This document shows, piece by piece, positions 25,424 to 34,890 of a stretch of 43,395 nt of DNA; position 1 is the stretch's first letter, and each line of letters opens with the position of its first letter. This DNA is from an uncultured Bacteroidales bacterium. Its GTDB lineage: Bacteria; Bacteroidota; Bacteroidia; Bacteroidales; UBA932. The notes beneath the pieces are model-generated. The model made no database searches, had not been told where the DNA came from, and saw only the letters and a list, made by a program, of their open reading frames with translations. The stretch lies in contig CAMGFA010000013.1 in assembly GCA_946055165.1 (NCBI GenBank), forward strand, positions 1 through 43,395, read 5' to 3'. Position numbers and translations under genes: made by a program.

Positions 25424-25463
25424 CAAAGATAAGCAAAAAAGTATATTTGACAATAGTGTCAAA
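25424..25463 (-). promoter_or_regulatory. Promoter and palindromic operator of the GT8/acyltransferase/TetR operon
   Basis: On the minus strand a TTG lies 19 nt before TATCTTTG (plus 25424-25431), a clear Bacteroidota promoter. The -33 sits inside a perfect inverted repeat, TTTGACA-ATAG-TGTCAAA at plus 25446-25463. Its size and position fit a repressor of the TetR type, and a TetR gene is encoded in the operon. The leader is about 35 nt. Confidence 0.65.
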
Positions 25464-25466
25464 ACC

Positions 25467-26033
25467 CTATTTCAGAAAATGGGAAAGCCACTGCTGGTCT
25501 ATTTTGGCCAGTCCGGCGGAGTATTCCTTAAGTTGCGGATTGCGTGAAAGGATGGAAAGGGCATCGCTGTAAACATTGTGCGGAACTTCCAGCATCTGCA
25601 TCTGTCCCTTTTCGGGATAGGCGAAGGTGAGGTCGGCATCGGCCCCGTCCATCTTGAAGAATTTGAGTTCCACCTGCTTCCCGAGTTCCTGCAGGGTGAC
25701 GAATTTGCAGAGCTCAACGGCAATGTCGTCGAGGCCCGTCTCGAAAATCTTGATTTTCTCGATGAGTTCGCCCACGCTCTCCACCCTGCGGCAGGTGTAG
25801 CCTTCGAGGCTGTTGCTCAGCAGGGAGTCTTTGCTCAGCACCAGAAGCAGGTGCAGGGAAGGGTCGTGATAGAGAAAATGTCCGTTGTAGAGTTGTGTGG
25901 CGCCGCATTTTGGACAGCGGCTGAGAAAGAGGGTGCCGTCCAGCACTTTCTCTTTGAGTTCGGGCTGGAGTTCGGGATTGACGCTTGAAGGAACCGATGC
26001 CTGGAATTCACAGGCGCATTTTTCACAAATCAT
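25467..26033 (-). CDS. CpXC domain protein
   Basis: Small protein of 188 aa with an N-terminal zinc-ribbon-like CpXC domain: MICEKCACEF followed by SRCPKCGATQLYNGHFLYHD. The remaining two thirds are a mixed helical region without a recognised motif. CpXC proteins are widespread but of unknown role. The start overlaps the stop of the upstream HExxH protein gene by 4 nt, so translation is coupled, and it ends just before the TetR-type operator of the next operon. No signal peptide, so it should be cytoplasmic although its partner is exported. Confidence 0.85.
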   Translation of the reverse strand: MICEKCACEFQASVPSSVNPELQPELKEKVLDGTLFLSRCPKCGATQLYNGHFLYHDPSLHLLLVLSKDSLLSNSLEGYTCRRVESVGELIEKIKIFETGLDDIAVELCKFVTLQELGKQVELKFFKMDGADADLTFAYPEKGQMQMLEVPHNVYSDALSILSRNPQLKEYSAGLAKIDQQWLSHFLK

Positions 26034-28699
26034 ATATCTACGTTAAATACCAGGTTGCTTGTAAATTTGGATACGCTGCCCCAGGAGACCTGTACTCCGA
26101 GGTGGATGTCGTTGTGTATGAAGAAGAAATTGCCCAGCACGACGCTTATGCTTGCACCTATCTTCATGTCCTGTGGCATTTCTGCAATAGTTGGCTGTCT
26201 TGTGTATTGCACGAAAGGAATGAGTTCGAAATTGCGCAGATAGAAGGCGGGGCTGAAGAGAGAGCAGTCGAGAGGGAGAACGGGCATTGCATATTTCAGG
26301 CTCAGGTCGCAGGATGCGGCGCCCGGCGAGAGGCTTGCATTGAAGGCGAAGCCGTGGGTGCGGGTAAAGCCGGGGAAGTAGCCGTACAGCCTGTAGCTCC
26401 CGCTGCCTGCAAGCATTTCGCCCGATACATAAGTGAGTTCCGCTCCCAGTCCCCAGCGCGGATATATGCAGGAAGCCGTTTTCGGCAGCATTGTGTAGGC
26501 TCTCAGGGAACTTCCCAAAAGTGAGCCGATTCCGGGGATATGCGTGTATTCGATAATGGGGATGATGCCCCGCTTCCAGCCTCCTGATGAGAGATTGAAT
26601 GGAGTATAGGCTCTGAGCAGGGGATTGAAGCCGGCAGAGGTGTAGCGCAGTTTTGCTTCAAGCACGGGCCAGAAGCCGCGGTAGCTCAAATCCAACTGGG
26701 CCACAGGCGCGAAACCTTGGGCAAGGGTGAGCCAGCCCACTCCTATTGCAGTGCTGAAGGTGCCCAGATTGTTCTGGCTGTAGGCGGTGATGCCAAGTCC
26801 GGCTTCCTGGCTCAATGTCTGGTAGCTGGTCTGGAGCAAGGCATCGGGCATGCAGAAAAACGGCGCGAAGGAGTGCAGCCTCAGCGCATTGGCGGCCTTG
26901 TTGTGGGGCTGCACCTGGGGAATCAGTGTTGTAGAGTCCTGCTGTGGGAACTCGCAGCCTCTCCGCTCCAGAGCCTCGGCCTTGAGAGCGGAAAGGGAAT
27001 CGGCCAGCCAGTAGCTGTGCCTTTGGCAGAAGTCCACTTTGCGGCGGGGCAGGGAATCGGCCTCAGTGGCATAGACAAAGCGGCCTTCCGGCTGCAACAC
27101 TGTGTAGTAGAGGCTGTTGCCCATAAAGCAGAAGTCGCGTCCGCCGCGGTCCAGATTGCTCAGCTGCTCCACTTCCCGGCTGTGGGGCTCGAGGGAATAG
27201 AGCTCGTTCACGCCGCTGCGGTCGCTGGTGAAAAGCAGGCGGCCTCTGTATGCTTCAAGCCGATTGACCTTCAGAGGAGCAGGCTCGAGTACTGCATCGG
27301 CCCCCTTTTTGTCCAGAAGGTAGATGCCCTGGCCTTTTTCGTTCATGGCGCAGATATAGACCTCCCCTCCGAGGACTATGCTTTCGTAGGCCTGCAGACC
27401 TGCCGGAACGGGGATGCTGTCTGTCGGGCTCAAATCCGCCTCCCTGAGCAGAAGCACCTGGGCGCTGCCATCGTCCCGGTTCTCGATGAGGCTGAGTATG
27501 CCTTCGTTGTATTTTGGATTATAGACCCGATGCTCTCTGAAGGCTTTGTGGACCTTACCCTTTTCGAGGTAGTGCAACTCGGAGAAGGACTGCATCTCGA
27601 AACGCTTGTGGGGGATGCATTCTGTCCAGTAGATGCGCTCCGGGCCAGCACAAAGGCGGGAAGACGGGTTCAGGTGCCTGAGCAGAATCTGTTCTTTCCC
27701 ATCCGGGCCCAGGCCCACGAGTTCGGAATTGCGGTCCATTCCGGAACGTACTGCGAGGACGAGGCTGTCTGTTGCTGCAAGGCCGCTGTAGGAAGTGTAT
27801 CGGCCGAAATCATGGCTGCCTGCGGGGCTGCTGCTCTGGAAGGGGGCGCGCGAGCGGGTATCGGCCGCCCAGCGGGAAGAGAGGCTGTCGGCAATGGCGG
27901 AGTATGCCTGCTTGAAGGAGAGGCCGGTGGACTGGCGCACCGTGAGGCTGAAAGGCCGCCAGAGACGGCCGTCGGCTATGTTGGCGAAGTAGCGTTCGGT
28001 AAAGAGGGGATCGTGCCAAAGGGCCTGCAGGCCGCCTATGGTGATGTAGCCGATTTTGTAGTAGTCTGGGGTGTAGAGTTTCTGCGAGCCGTAGCGCCAG
28101 CGGTAGTAGTTGCGGGGCTGGCCGTTCTCGAAGCTGCAGCGGATGTATTCCAAAAAATCGGCCGTGCGCCCGCGTCCGCCTTCGCTCAGGGCAGTCTCCG
28201 AGACCACGGAATCGCCCTCGAGGAACATGGAATCGGCCCAGATGGTGGAGATGGGGCCGGCCAGCAGTTCGCCGCAGACCCTGTCAAGAAAGCCGAAGGG
28301 TTTGCGCCCGGTGAAGGAAAGCTGGAACACGTGACGGTTCTCGTGCAAGGCTAGCATCCGCGCCCAGGGCAGGGTTTCGGGGCAGTACATTTCGGGATTG
28401 GTGTACATCTCCATACGGCTCGGACTCCAGATCACAGCTCCGTTGGAGTAGGCCAGGCTGCTGTGCAGAATTACGGGAAAATCGCTGATTCCCTGCACTC
28501 CCACGGCCTCCTTTGCCCTCTGCCACTCCAAGGCGTAACAGAAGGCGAGCGAATCGCAGCCGCGCGGGTAGATGAAGCGGTAGTCCCCGGTGCTGAAGGT
28601 GTTCCAGGCCCGGGAGGCGTCTTCGTTGCCGCTGCTGTAGAACTGTGCGGCGGCCGGGATGCCCAGCAGTAGAAGAATTGCCGATAATATGCGCTTCAT
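26030..28699 (-). CDS. Secreted HExxH metallopeptidase-like protein with propeller-like and barrel-like regions
   Basis: Exported protein of 889 aa. Residues 1-18 are a signal peptide ending AAA before QFYSS. HENRH at 119-123 is an HExxH zinc motif, and EGDSVVSE starting at Glu161 supplies the third ligand of a gluzincin. Residues about 310-560 contain short repeated beta segments resembling a TolB/WD-like propeller (LYSLEPHSREVEQLSNLDRG; SLPRRKVDF). The C-terminal 300 residues alternate in the manner of an outer-membrane barrel, though the end (FTSNLVFNVDI) lacks a final aromatic. ATG 28699 starts the signal peptide. Substrate unknown; likely anchored in or at the outer membrane. Coupled to the CpXC gene. 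Confidence 0.8.
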   Translation of the reverse strand: MKRILSAILLLLGIPAAAQFYSSGNEDASRAWNTFSTGDYRFIYPRGCDSLAFCYALEWQRAKEAVGVQGISDFPVILHSSLAYSNGAVIWSPSRMEMYTNPEMYCPETLPWARMLALHENRHVFQLSFTGRKPFGFLDRVCGELLAGPISTIWADSMFLEGDSVVSETALSEGGRGRTADFLEYIRCSFENGQPRNYYRWRYGSQKLYTPDYYKIGYITIGGLQALWHDPLFTERYFANIADGRLWRPFSLTVRQSTGLSFKQAYSAIADSLSSRWAADTRSRAPFQSSSPAGSHDFGRYTSYSGLAATDSLVLAVRSGMDRNSELVGLGPDGKEQILLRHLNPSSRLCAGPERIYWTECIPHKRFEMQSFSELHYLEKGKVHKAFREHRVYNPKYNEGILSLIENRDDGSAQVLLLREADLSPTDSIPVPAGLQAYESIVLGGEVYICAMNEKGQGIYLLDKKGADAVLEPAPLKVNRLEAYRGRLLFTSDRSGVNELYSLEPHSREVEQLSNLDRGGRDFCFMGNSLYYTVLQPEGRFVYATEADSLPRRKVDFCQRHSYWLADSLSALKAEALERRGCEFPQQDSTTLIPQVQPHNKAANALRLHSFAPFFCMPDALLQTSYQTLSQEAGLGITAYSQNNLGTFSTAIGVGWLTLAQGFAPVAQLDLSYRGFWPVLEAKLRYTSAGFNPLLRAYTPFNLSSGGWKRGIIPIIEYTHIPGIGSLLGSSLRAYTMLPKTASCIYPRWGLGAELTYVSGEMLAGSGSYRLYGYFPGFTRTHGFAFNASLSPGAASCDLSLKYAMPVLPLDCSLFSPAFYLRNFELIPFVQYTRQPTIAEMPQDMKIGASISVVLGNFFFIHNDIHLGVQVSWGSVSKFTSNLVFNVDI

Positions 28700-28704
28700 A
28701 AATA

Positions 28705-28712
28705 CAAATTTA
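28705..28712 (-). promoter_or_regulatory. -7 element for the HExxH protein gene
   Basis: On the minus strand TAAATTTG matches TAnnTTTG and lies 5 nt before the ATG at 28699, which would give a nearly leaderless transcript. No -33 match at the right distance. Confidence 0.35.
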
Positions 28713-28739
28713 GTTTTTTTATGTAAATTTACACCCATT

Positions 28740-29753
28740 ATGGACATCAAATATTACACCCTCACAAACAAGTCCGGCGCCAGTGTCGTTCTGAGCAACT
28801 TGGGCGCAGGCATAGTTTCCGTCATTGTGCCAGATGCCAAGGGCAATATGGACGACGTGGTAATAGGCTACAAGAACCCTCAGGACTATCTTGCCGACGG
28901 CCCTTGTGCCGGAAAGGTCCCGGGACGCTACGCCAACCGCATTGCAGGAGGCCACTTGGAGGTGGACGGCAAAATCTGCTCCCTTCCTGTCAATAATGGC
29001 CCTAACCATCTGCACGGCGGCCCGGAAGGCTTCCAAAACAAAATCTGGGAGGCCCGCGAACTTGATGGAGCGGTGGAATTCCAATATTACTCTGAAGACG
29101 GCGAGATGGGCTATCCCGGAGCCGTGAAAGTGAGCGCCCACTACGAGTGGAACGATGACAACGACCTCATCCTCACCTTCACCGCCCGCTCCAGCGCCGC
29201 AACCGTAATCAACCTCACCAATCACGCCTACTTCAATCTCGACGGCCACAACAGCGGCAGCGTTCTGGAGCATACCCTGCGCCTCAATGCCAGCGAGTAC
29301 CTGCCGACCGACTCCACCCTCATCCCTCTGGGCGAGAGCGAGCCTGTGGCCGGCACGCCTATGGACTTCGTGGAGCCCAAGACCCTGGGACGCGACATTA
29401 AGGCTGATTTCCCTGCCCTCAACTATGGCAAGGGTTACGATGCCTGCTGGCTCATAGACGGTTACACCCCGGGGCAGCTGCAGGAAGCAGCCGAGCTCAA
29501 GGCAGCCCGCAGCGGCCGTGTGCTCAAGGTCTATACCACCCAGCCGGGCATTCAGGTCTATACCGGCAACTGGCTCGAAGGCTGCCCTGAAGGCAAGGAT
29601 GGCGCCCATTACGGCGACTACAGCGCAGTGGCCCTCGAGTGCCAGCACTACCCCGACAGCCCTAACCATCCGGACTACCCTAGCACCCTTCTCGAAGAGG
29701 GCCAGACCTATTCCGAAGCAATAATTTTCTCTTTCCGATGCGACAATATCTAG
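28740..29753 (+). CDS. galM: Aldose 1-epimerase (galactose mutarotase)
   Basis: Enzyme of 337 aa that interconverts alpha and beta anomers of aldohexoses. Motifs: [10 protein letters not shown] near residue 63, [17 protein letters not shown] (first catalytic His), [11 protein letters not shown] (second His), and the C-terminal YTGNWLEG and [18 protein letters not shown] with the catalytic Glu. No signal peptide, so cytoplasmic. ATG 28740 is close behind the divergent HExxH gene. Its end overlaps thyA by 16 nt, an unusual coupling of a sugar enzyme to thymidylate synthesis. Confidence 0.95.
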   Translation: MDIKYYTLTNKSGASVVLSNLGAGIVSVIVPDAKGNMDDVVIGYKNPQDYLADGPCAGKVPGRYANRIAGGHLEVDGKICSLPVNNGPNHLHGGPEGFQNKIWEARELDGAVEFQYYSEDGEMGYPGAVKVSAHYEWNDDNDLILTFTARSSAATVINLTNHAYFNLDGHNSGSVLEHTLRLNASEYLPTDSTLIPLGESEPVAGTPMDFVEPKTLGRDIKADFPALNYGKGYDACWLIDGYTPGQLQEAAELKAARSGRVLKVYTTQPGIQVYTGNWLEGCPEGKDGAHYGDYSAVALECQHYPDSPNHPDYPSTLLEEGQTYSEAIIFSFRCDNI

Positions 29754-30532
29754 ATCTTCTGCAGGAAATAATGGACAAGGGTGTGGTCAAGACCGACCGC
29801 ACCGGTGTGGGAACCAAGAGCATCTTCGGCCACCAGATGCGCTTCGACCTTTCGCAGGGCTTCCCTCTGCTCACCACAAAGAAAGTCCATCTCAAATCCA
29901 TAATCTACGAACTGCTCTGGTTCATCAACGGCGACACCAACGTGCGCTATCTCCAGGAGCACGGGGTAAGCATCTGGGACGAGTGGGCCGATGCCGACGG
30001 CAACCTGGGCCCCGTTTACGGGCAGCAGTGGCGTTCCTGGCAGGCTCCCGGAGGAAAGAGCATAGACCAGCTCTCACAGGTGGTGGACCTGATCAAGAAC
30101 CATCCCGATTCCCGCCGTATGCTCGTCTGCGCCTGGAATCCGGCCGATGTGGACAGGATGGCCCTGCCTCCTTGCCACTGCCTCTTCCAGTTCTATGTGG
30201 CTGAAGGCCGGCTCAGCTGCCAGCTCTACCAGCGCAGCGCCGACACCTTCCTCGGAGTTCCGTTCAATATAGCATCGTACGCCCTGCTCACGATGATGCT
30301 CGCCCAGGTCTGCGGCCTGCAGCCGGGAGAGTTTATCCACACCACGGGCGACACTCATATCTATCTCAATCATTTTGAACAGGTTAGGGAGCAGCTCAGC
30401 CGCAGTCCGCGGCCTCTTCCAAAGATGAAGATCAATCCTGAAGTCAAAAGCATTTTCGATTTCCGATACGAAGATTTTTGTCTTGAGGGCTACGACCCTT
30501 ATCCTGCAATCAAGGCCCCGGTTGCCGTATAG
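29738..30532 (+). CDS. thyA: Thymidylate synthase
   Basis: Enzyme of 264 aa, the standard length, converting dUMP to dTMP with methylene-tetrahydrofolate, producing dihydrofolate. Key features: [19 protein letters not shown], the active-site Cys in [30 protein letters not shown] and the C-terminal APVAV. It overlaps galM and is followed 27 nt later by folA, which recycles the dihydrofolate it makes. Confidence 0.98.
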   Translation: MRQYLDLLQEIMDKGVVKTDRTGVGTKSIFGHQMRFDLSQGFPLLTTKKVHLKSIIYELLWFINGDTNVRYLQEHGVSIWDEWADADGNLGPVYGQQWRSWQAPGGKSIDQLSQVVDLIKNHPDSRRMLVCAWNPADVDRMALPPCHCLFQFYVAEGRLSCQLYQRSADTFLGVPFNIASYALLTMMLAQVCGLQPGEFIHTTGDTHIYLNHFEQVREQLSRSPRPLPKMKINPEVKSIFDFRYEDFCLEGYDPYPAIKAPVAV

Positions 30533-30559
30533 GCTGCCTGCCTCAAAAAACAGAAGCTT

Positions 30560-31051
30560 ATGTTAAAATGTATGATAGCGGCCGTGGCCGACAATCTCGG
30601 AATTGGTGTAAAGGGTGATCTTCCCTGGCATCTGAGCGAGGACCTCAAATATTTCAAGGCACAGACCAAGGGCTTCCCGGTAATTATGGGCCGTACCACA
30701 TATTTCTCCATCGGCAGGCCTCTGCCCGGGCGCATGAACATAGTGCTCAATGCCGGCGGCGATCCTATCGAAGGCGTCTGCTGTGTCCAGTCCTTCGAAG
30801 AGGCCTATGCGCAGGCCCTCGCCTCCGGAGCTGGGAAATGTTTCGTAATCGGGGGCGCATCGGTTTACAGGGCAGCCATTTCGGAGATGGACCTTTTGTA
30901 TATCACCCACGTCCACACTTGCGTGGAGGAGGCCGATACCTTCTTCCCGCAGATAGATCCGGCCCTTTGGCAGGTGCAGAGCCGCAGCGAAACTTTCACA
31001 GACCCGGAAAGCGGGTTCAGCTACGAATTTGTGGTTTACGCCAGACGCTGA
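30560..31051 (+). CDS. folA: Dihydrofolate reductase
   Basis: Enzyme of 163 aa reducing dihydrofolate to tetrahydrofolate with NADPH. It begins with IAAVADNLGIGVKGDLPWHL, then MGRTTYFSIGRPLPGRMN, and FVIGGASVYRAA for the cofactor, with the late ITHVHTCVEEADTFFP typical of the family. It forms a functional pair with thyA directly upstream. A TonB receptor gene follows after only 12 nt, so the transcript may continue. Confidence 0.97.
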   Translation: MLKCMIAAVADNLGIGVKGDLPWHLSEDLKYFKAQTKGFPVIMGRTTYFSIGRPLPGRMNIVLNAGGDPIEGVCCVQSFEEAYAQALASGAGKCFVIGGASVYRAAISEMDLLYITHVHTCVEEADTFFPQIDPALWQVQSRSETFTDPESGFSYEFVVYARR

Positions 31052-31063
31052 GCCCTGCAGCCT

Positions 31064-33259
31064 ATGAAGAAAACGCTATCGCTGCTTTTCGGCGTCCTGT
31101 TGAGCCTTCCTTCTTTAGCGCAGCATTGGGACAATGAAAAAATCGACACCCTCAATGCTGCCGTGGTCCAGACGGACAAACAGAAGAAGGCTGCCCGCAG
31201 CCAGACCAGCCTGAAGACCCTCGACAACAGGCTCATCCGGAGGGGTTTTGCCGTTCTGGGTACGCCCGATTTGGTGAAAACCCTGCAAATTCTGCCGGGG
31301 GTATCGGCCGGAACGGAGCTTATGAGCGGGATGTATGTGCGTGGCGGGGACGGATCGGACAATCTCTTCCTGCTCGACGGCGTGCCTATGTACCAGGTGA
31401 GTCACGTGGTGGGGCTCTTCTCCTCCTTCAACACCGATATGATAGACGAGGTGGACTTCTATAAAGGAGGCTTTCCCGCCCGCTACGGTGGCCGTCTGTC
31501 TTCCGTGGTGGACGTCGGAATCAAGGAAGGCAGCTTCAGCGAATGGAAGGGAAGTGCTTCTCTGGGCATTATCGACGGCCGGCTTCAGATCGAAGGCCCT
31601 GTAATCAAGGACAAACTCTCCATCAACGCGGGAATCAGGCGCACCTGGCTGGATGTGGCCAAATACATTGGCAGTTTCTTCCTTGAGGACGAATTGTCGC
31701 AGGAGATGCTCAGGGCGGCATCGTACAATTTCTCGGACATCAACCTCAAACTGGTGCAGAAGTTCAATGCCGACAGCAAGCTCAGCCTCTCGTGCTATTA
31801 CGGTCACGACCACGGAGGCTTCAAACTTACCGAAACTCTTCTCGGAGTGGAAAACGACGACAGATACATTACAGAATCGGACCTTTTCTTCAAACTCAAA
31901 TGGGGCAATACCCTGGCGAGCCTGCGCTGGGAAAGGCGTCTTCCTTCCCGGGACATACTCTTCGATGCCTCGGCTTACTACACCAATTACACTACCGACA
32001 TGGTTTTCGACGGCAATGAGCACGATGTGGAGAAGGACGAGGCAGGTAAAGTTGTGTCCGATGCCAGAATAAGGGTGTATGAGCGCAATTTCGGCCGCAT
32101 TCACGACATCGGGGCCAACACCAACATCTACATAAACGGCCTGCCGGGGCAGAGGCTGCGTTTCGGAACTTCCTTTGTGGGGCATATCTACGACCCATTC
32201 AGGGAGATGTCCGTCAAAATCAGTTCTTTCAAGAAGCCGGTTTACAGCGAAGGCTATGACGAATCCACTTCCTATCTTGGCGGGGAACTGGCTCTATATG
32301 CCGAGGATGAAATAAGCGTGGAAGATCTGCTCAAGGTGAATCTGGGTTTGAGGGAGAATCTCTTTTTCGTGAAGAACAAGGTGTACAGCTGCCTGGAGCC
32401 GCGTGCCGCCTTGCGTTGCGACCTTTCCGAGTCTTTCCTTCTCAAATGCTCCTATTCCATAACCAACCAGTTCACCCATCAGCTTGCAGCCTGCTATCTG
32501 GACTTGCCTACCAATATATGGATGCCCTCCACTGCGCAGATCAAGCCTATGAAGGCGGAGCAGATTGTGGCCGGTTTCAAGTGGAGCCTTCCTTTCAATC
32601 TGAGTTTCGATGTGGAGTTGTGGTACAAGAACATGTTCCATCTCTATGAATATGCCGGCAGCAATTCCATGCTTCCGCAGATAGAGAAATGGGAGAAATA
32701 CTACCACGAGGGGAAAGGCCGCTCCTATGGTGCCGAATTTGGTGTGGAGTACAGCAGCGAACATGTCTTTGCCGCGCTGTATTACACGCTATCCCGCAGT
32801 GAAAGGCTTTTCCCGTCTTTCTATTTCGACTGGTATCCCGACCGCAATGACAATCTGCACAAACTCAATCTCCACGCCCAGTACCGTTTCAATAGGAGGT
32901 TCGAGCTCTATGCAAGTTGGACCTACCATACCGGCAACCGCTTCACTTCTATAACGGCAGTGGGCAAGGACAGCATAGACAACGAGGGCGGAGATATTTA
33001 TGTGCCCAATCAGATAGAGGTGTATGATATGCCGAACAGGTACCGTATGCCGGATTATATGCGTCTGGATGCCGGTTTGAACTGGCACAGGAAGTTCCGC
33101 AACGGCCACACCCGCACTTTGACATTGAGTGTTTACAATGTTACCAACCGCCTCAATGCCGTGATGGCTTTCCTCGATGTTAGGGAGGATAAAGTCAAGG
33201 GCTATGCCTACGGTCTCATTCCCATTATCCCTTCACTCAGTTATTATTGGACTTTCTGA
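31064..33259 (+). CDS. TonB-dependent receptor
   Basis: Outer-membrane receptor of 731 aa. Signal peptide MKKTLSLLFGVLLSLPSLA, then directly a plug domain: VKTLQILPGVSAGTELMSG, MYVRGGDGSDNLFLLDGVPM, DFYKGGFPARYGGRLSSVVD. The barrel runs to an aromatic end, SLSYYWTF. It lacks the carboxypeptidase-like N-domain seen in many Bacteroidota receptors. Its stop overlaps the start of a DUF4249 lipoprotein, a pairing common in this phylum that is probably a receptor plus surface partner. Substrate unknown. It lies 12 nt after folA. Confidence 0.93.
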   Translation: MKKTLSLLFGVLLSLPSLAQHWDNEKIDTLNAAVVQTDKQKKAARSQTSLKTLDNRLIRRGFAVLGTPDLVKTLQILPGVSAGTELMSGMYVRGGDGSDNLFLLDGVPMYQVSHVVGLFSSFNTDMIDEVDFYKGGFPARYGGRLSSVVDVGIKEGSFSEWKGSASLGIIDGRLQIEGPVIKDKLSINAGIRRTWLDVAKYIGSFFLEDELSQEMLRAASYNFSDINLKLVQKFNADSKLSLSCYYGHDHGGFKLTETLLGVENDDRYITESDLFFKLKWGNTLASLRWERRLPSRDILFDASAYYTNYTTDMVFDGNEHDVEKDEAGKVVSDARIRVYERNFGRIHDIGANTNIYINGLPGQRLRFGTSFVGHIYDPFREMSVKISSFKKPVYSEGYDESTSYLGGELALYAEDEISVEDLLKVNLGLRENLFFVKNKVYSCLEPRAALRCDLSESFLLKCSYSITNQFTHQLAACYLDLPTNIWMPSTAQIKPMKAEQIVAGFKWSLPFNLSFDVELWYKNMFHLYEYAGSNSMLPQIEKWEKYYHEGKGRSYGAEFGVEYSSEHVFAALYYTLSRSERLFPSFYFDWYPDRNDNLHKLNLHAQYRFNRRFELYASWTYHTGNRFTSITAVGKDSIDNEGGDIYVPNQIEVYDMPNRYRMPDYMRLDAGLNWHRKFRNGHTRTLTLSVYNVTNRLNAVMAFLDVREDKVKGYAYGLIPIIPSLSYYWTF

Positions 33260-34119
33260 TGAAAAATAAAATCCTGATATTGTCTGCTTTGGCTCTTGTG
33301 CTCAGTTCCTGCGAATATGAGTTCGATGTGAACGTGCCATTGTCCGGGCCCATCCCGATGGTGGAGTTCCTGGACGGTTTTGAGGGCGACAGTACCCGTT
33401 TTCATATTTACAAGCTCTATCCGGTGGGCTCGAAAATCCAGTCTGCTGCTGATTTTGAACTCAAATCCCTGAGTCTGTGTGTTGATGGGGTGGAAAGGCC
33501 TGTGGACAGGGTGGAAGGGACTTCCTGGTTCAAGACCGCCGCCGGCATTCCGGAAGGGAGCAGGATGGAACTGTCCTTTGTTATGGATGCTTTGCCTGAG
33601 GCAAAGGCATCGGCCACAAAACCGCATGCTCCTCATTTTGAGGTGGAAGGCACGCGCATTGAGGAAGACCGCTGCCTGTGGGACCTTAGGATTGAAGACC
33701 ATAAGGAGGGTGATTTTTATGCTCTTTCTGTTATGGCCTACAGGGATGGAATGTGGCAGGACATTACTGTGGAAACCAGTAGCGGCAATTCCATTCTCGC
33801 GACTCCGTTTATGTACAGGATTTATTGGAAGTGGTGGGACAGGAGCCTGACTCTCAATGTTGTGGATGAGGAAATGGCCTCCGGAGGGAGAATCCAGTTC
33901 GAAACCTACTCCTCTGCGGAGCAGTACAACATTGCTCTCATAAACATCTGCCCTGAGGTATATTATTATCTTATAGCCCGATACAACCAGGACAACAATG
34001 TTCTGGCCATGCTCAATCTCAGCCCGCCGAATTTTGCCTATTCCAATGTAGAGAAGGGCTTCGGACTTTTCGGGGCTGCAGCTTTCAGTGAGACAACATT
34101 AAATATTCCATTAATATGA
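33259..34119 (+). CDS. DUF4249 domain lipoprotein
   Basis: Lipoprotein of 286 aa with lipobox VLSSC (Cys18) and a following acidic EYEFDVNVP. The body is beta-rich with the DUF4249 pattern of an N-terminal Ig-like half (SLSLCVDGVERPVDRVEG) and conserved C-terminal positions (AEQYNIALINI; YYLIARY; PPNFAYSNVEKGFGLFGAAA). The end with YSNVEKGFGLFGA is typical of the family. ATG 33259 overlaps the receptor stop (TGATGA), and its own stop overlaps the next start. Likely a surface partner of the receptor upstream; function unknown. Confidence 0.88.
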   Translation: MKNKILILSALALVLSSCEYEFDVNVPLSGPIPMVEFLDGFEGDSTRFHIYKLYPVGSKIQSAADFELKSLSLCVDGVERPVDRVEGTSWFKTAAGIPEGSRMELSFVMDALPEAKASATKPHAPHFEVEGTRIEEDRCLWDLRIEDHKEGDFYALSVMAYRDGMWQDITVETSSGNSILATPFMYRIYWKWWDRSLTLNVVDEEMASGGRIQFETYSSAEQYNIALINICPEVYYYLIARYNQDNNVLAMLNLSPPNFAYSNVEKGFGLFGAAAFSETTLNIPLI

Positions 34120-34841
34120 AAAAGACAATTATTATTTCGCTTTGTTCTATGATGCTTTTCGGGGCCTTGTCCTGTGGAACGTCCTGGGCATCCACTTCCA
34201 TTTTTGGAAGTGCCAAGAGCAGCGGTACCACAAACGGTGTGGCCTGCGGAGCTGCTCTCAAAAGCCTTTATACCCAATATAAGGCAGATGGCAAGATAGA
34301 CACCAAGAACTTGTCCAATATTGTGAACCTTGCTACCCTTGCCAACGGCATTGAGAGCCTCAAGGGGCAGAGCGACAAGAGCGCGTTCTACAAGGATTTT
34401 GCTACCGGACTTATCACCGGCTCGGGCAATCTTGTTACGGGCAAGACTGCAAGTTCCGTTACTTCAACCCTCAGCTCTCTGGGTAATCTCGACCTTTCTG
34501 CCCTTGGCGATGTTGCCGCTGCCGTTACCGGCAATGCCGCTGGAACTTCCGCGTCCGCATCGTCCAACAAGTCTTCGGCCCTCGGCAATCTGCTCGGTGC
34601 TGCGGCAAATGGTCTTTCACAGTCTGCCGGCAACAGCTCTTCAAGCGCCTCCACATCTTCTGCTGCCTCTTCTGCTGCCGATGCTGCTGTCTCTGCCGCT
34701 GTCTCTTCTGCTGCCTCTTCTTCTGCTGCCTCTGCCGCATCGTCTGCGTTGAGTGAACTCACATCGGCTTTGGGCTCGAACAAGGATGTGAACACGGCCG
34801 TTAGTACCATCAGTTCGCTTCTCTCTTCCTTCGGGAAATAG
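34116..34841 (+). CDS. Ser/Ala-rich low-complexity lipoprotein
   Basis: Predicted lipoprotein of 241 aa with lipobox ALSC (Cys20). Residues about 30-140 are ordinary sequence, including NLSNIVNLATLANGIESLKG and DFATGLITGSGNLVTGKTAS. Residues about 165-220 are almost only Ser and Ala, encoded by imperfect repeats of TCTTCTGCTGCC between about 34630 and 34750. I do not recognise the family. It overlaps the DUF4249 stop by 4 nt, so it belongs to the receptor operon. The low-complexity tract may be a flexible stalk and could vary in length by slippage. Confidence 0.75.
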   Translation: MKKTIIISLCSMMLFGALSCGTSWASTSIFGSAKSSGTTNGVACGAALKSLYTQYKADGKIDTKNLSNIVNLATLANGIESLKGQSDKSAFYKDFATGLITGSGNLVTGKTASSVTSTLSSLGNLDLSALGDVAAAVTGNAAGTSASASSNKSSALGNLLGAAANGLSQSAGNSSSSASTSSAASSAADAAVSAAVSSAASSSAASAASSALSELTSALGSNKDVNTAVSTISSLLSSFGK

Positions 34842-34890
34842 GGCTTGATTTTTGCAATTCTTAAGTAGTTTATTCTAAAATAGTTTTCTT

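Noticed and set aside
26717..28354. 545-codon plus-strand frame over the HExxH gene
   Set aside because: Antisense shadow of a gene with a signal peptide and zinc motif.
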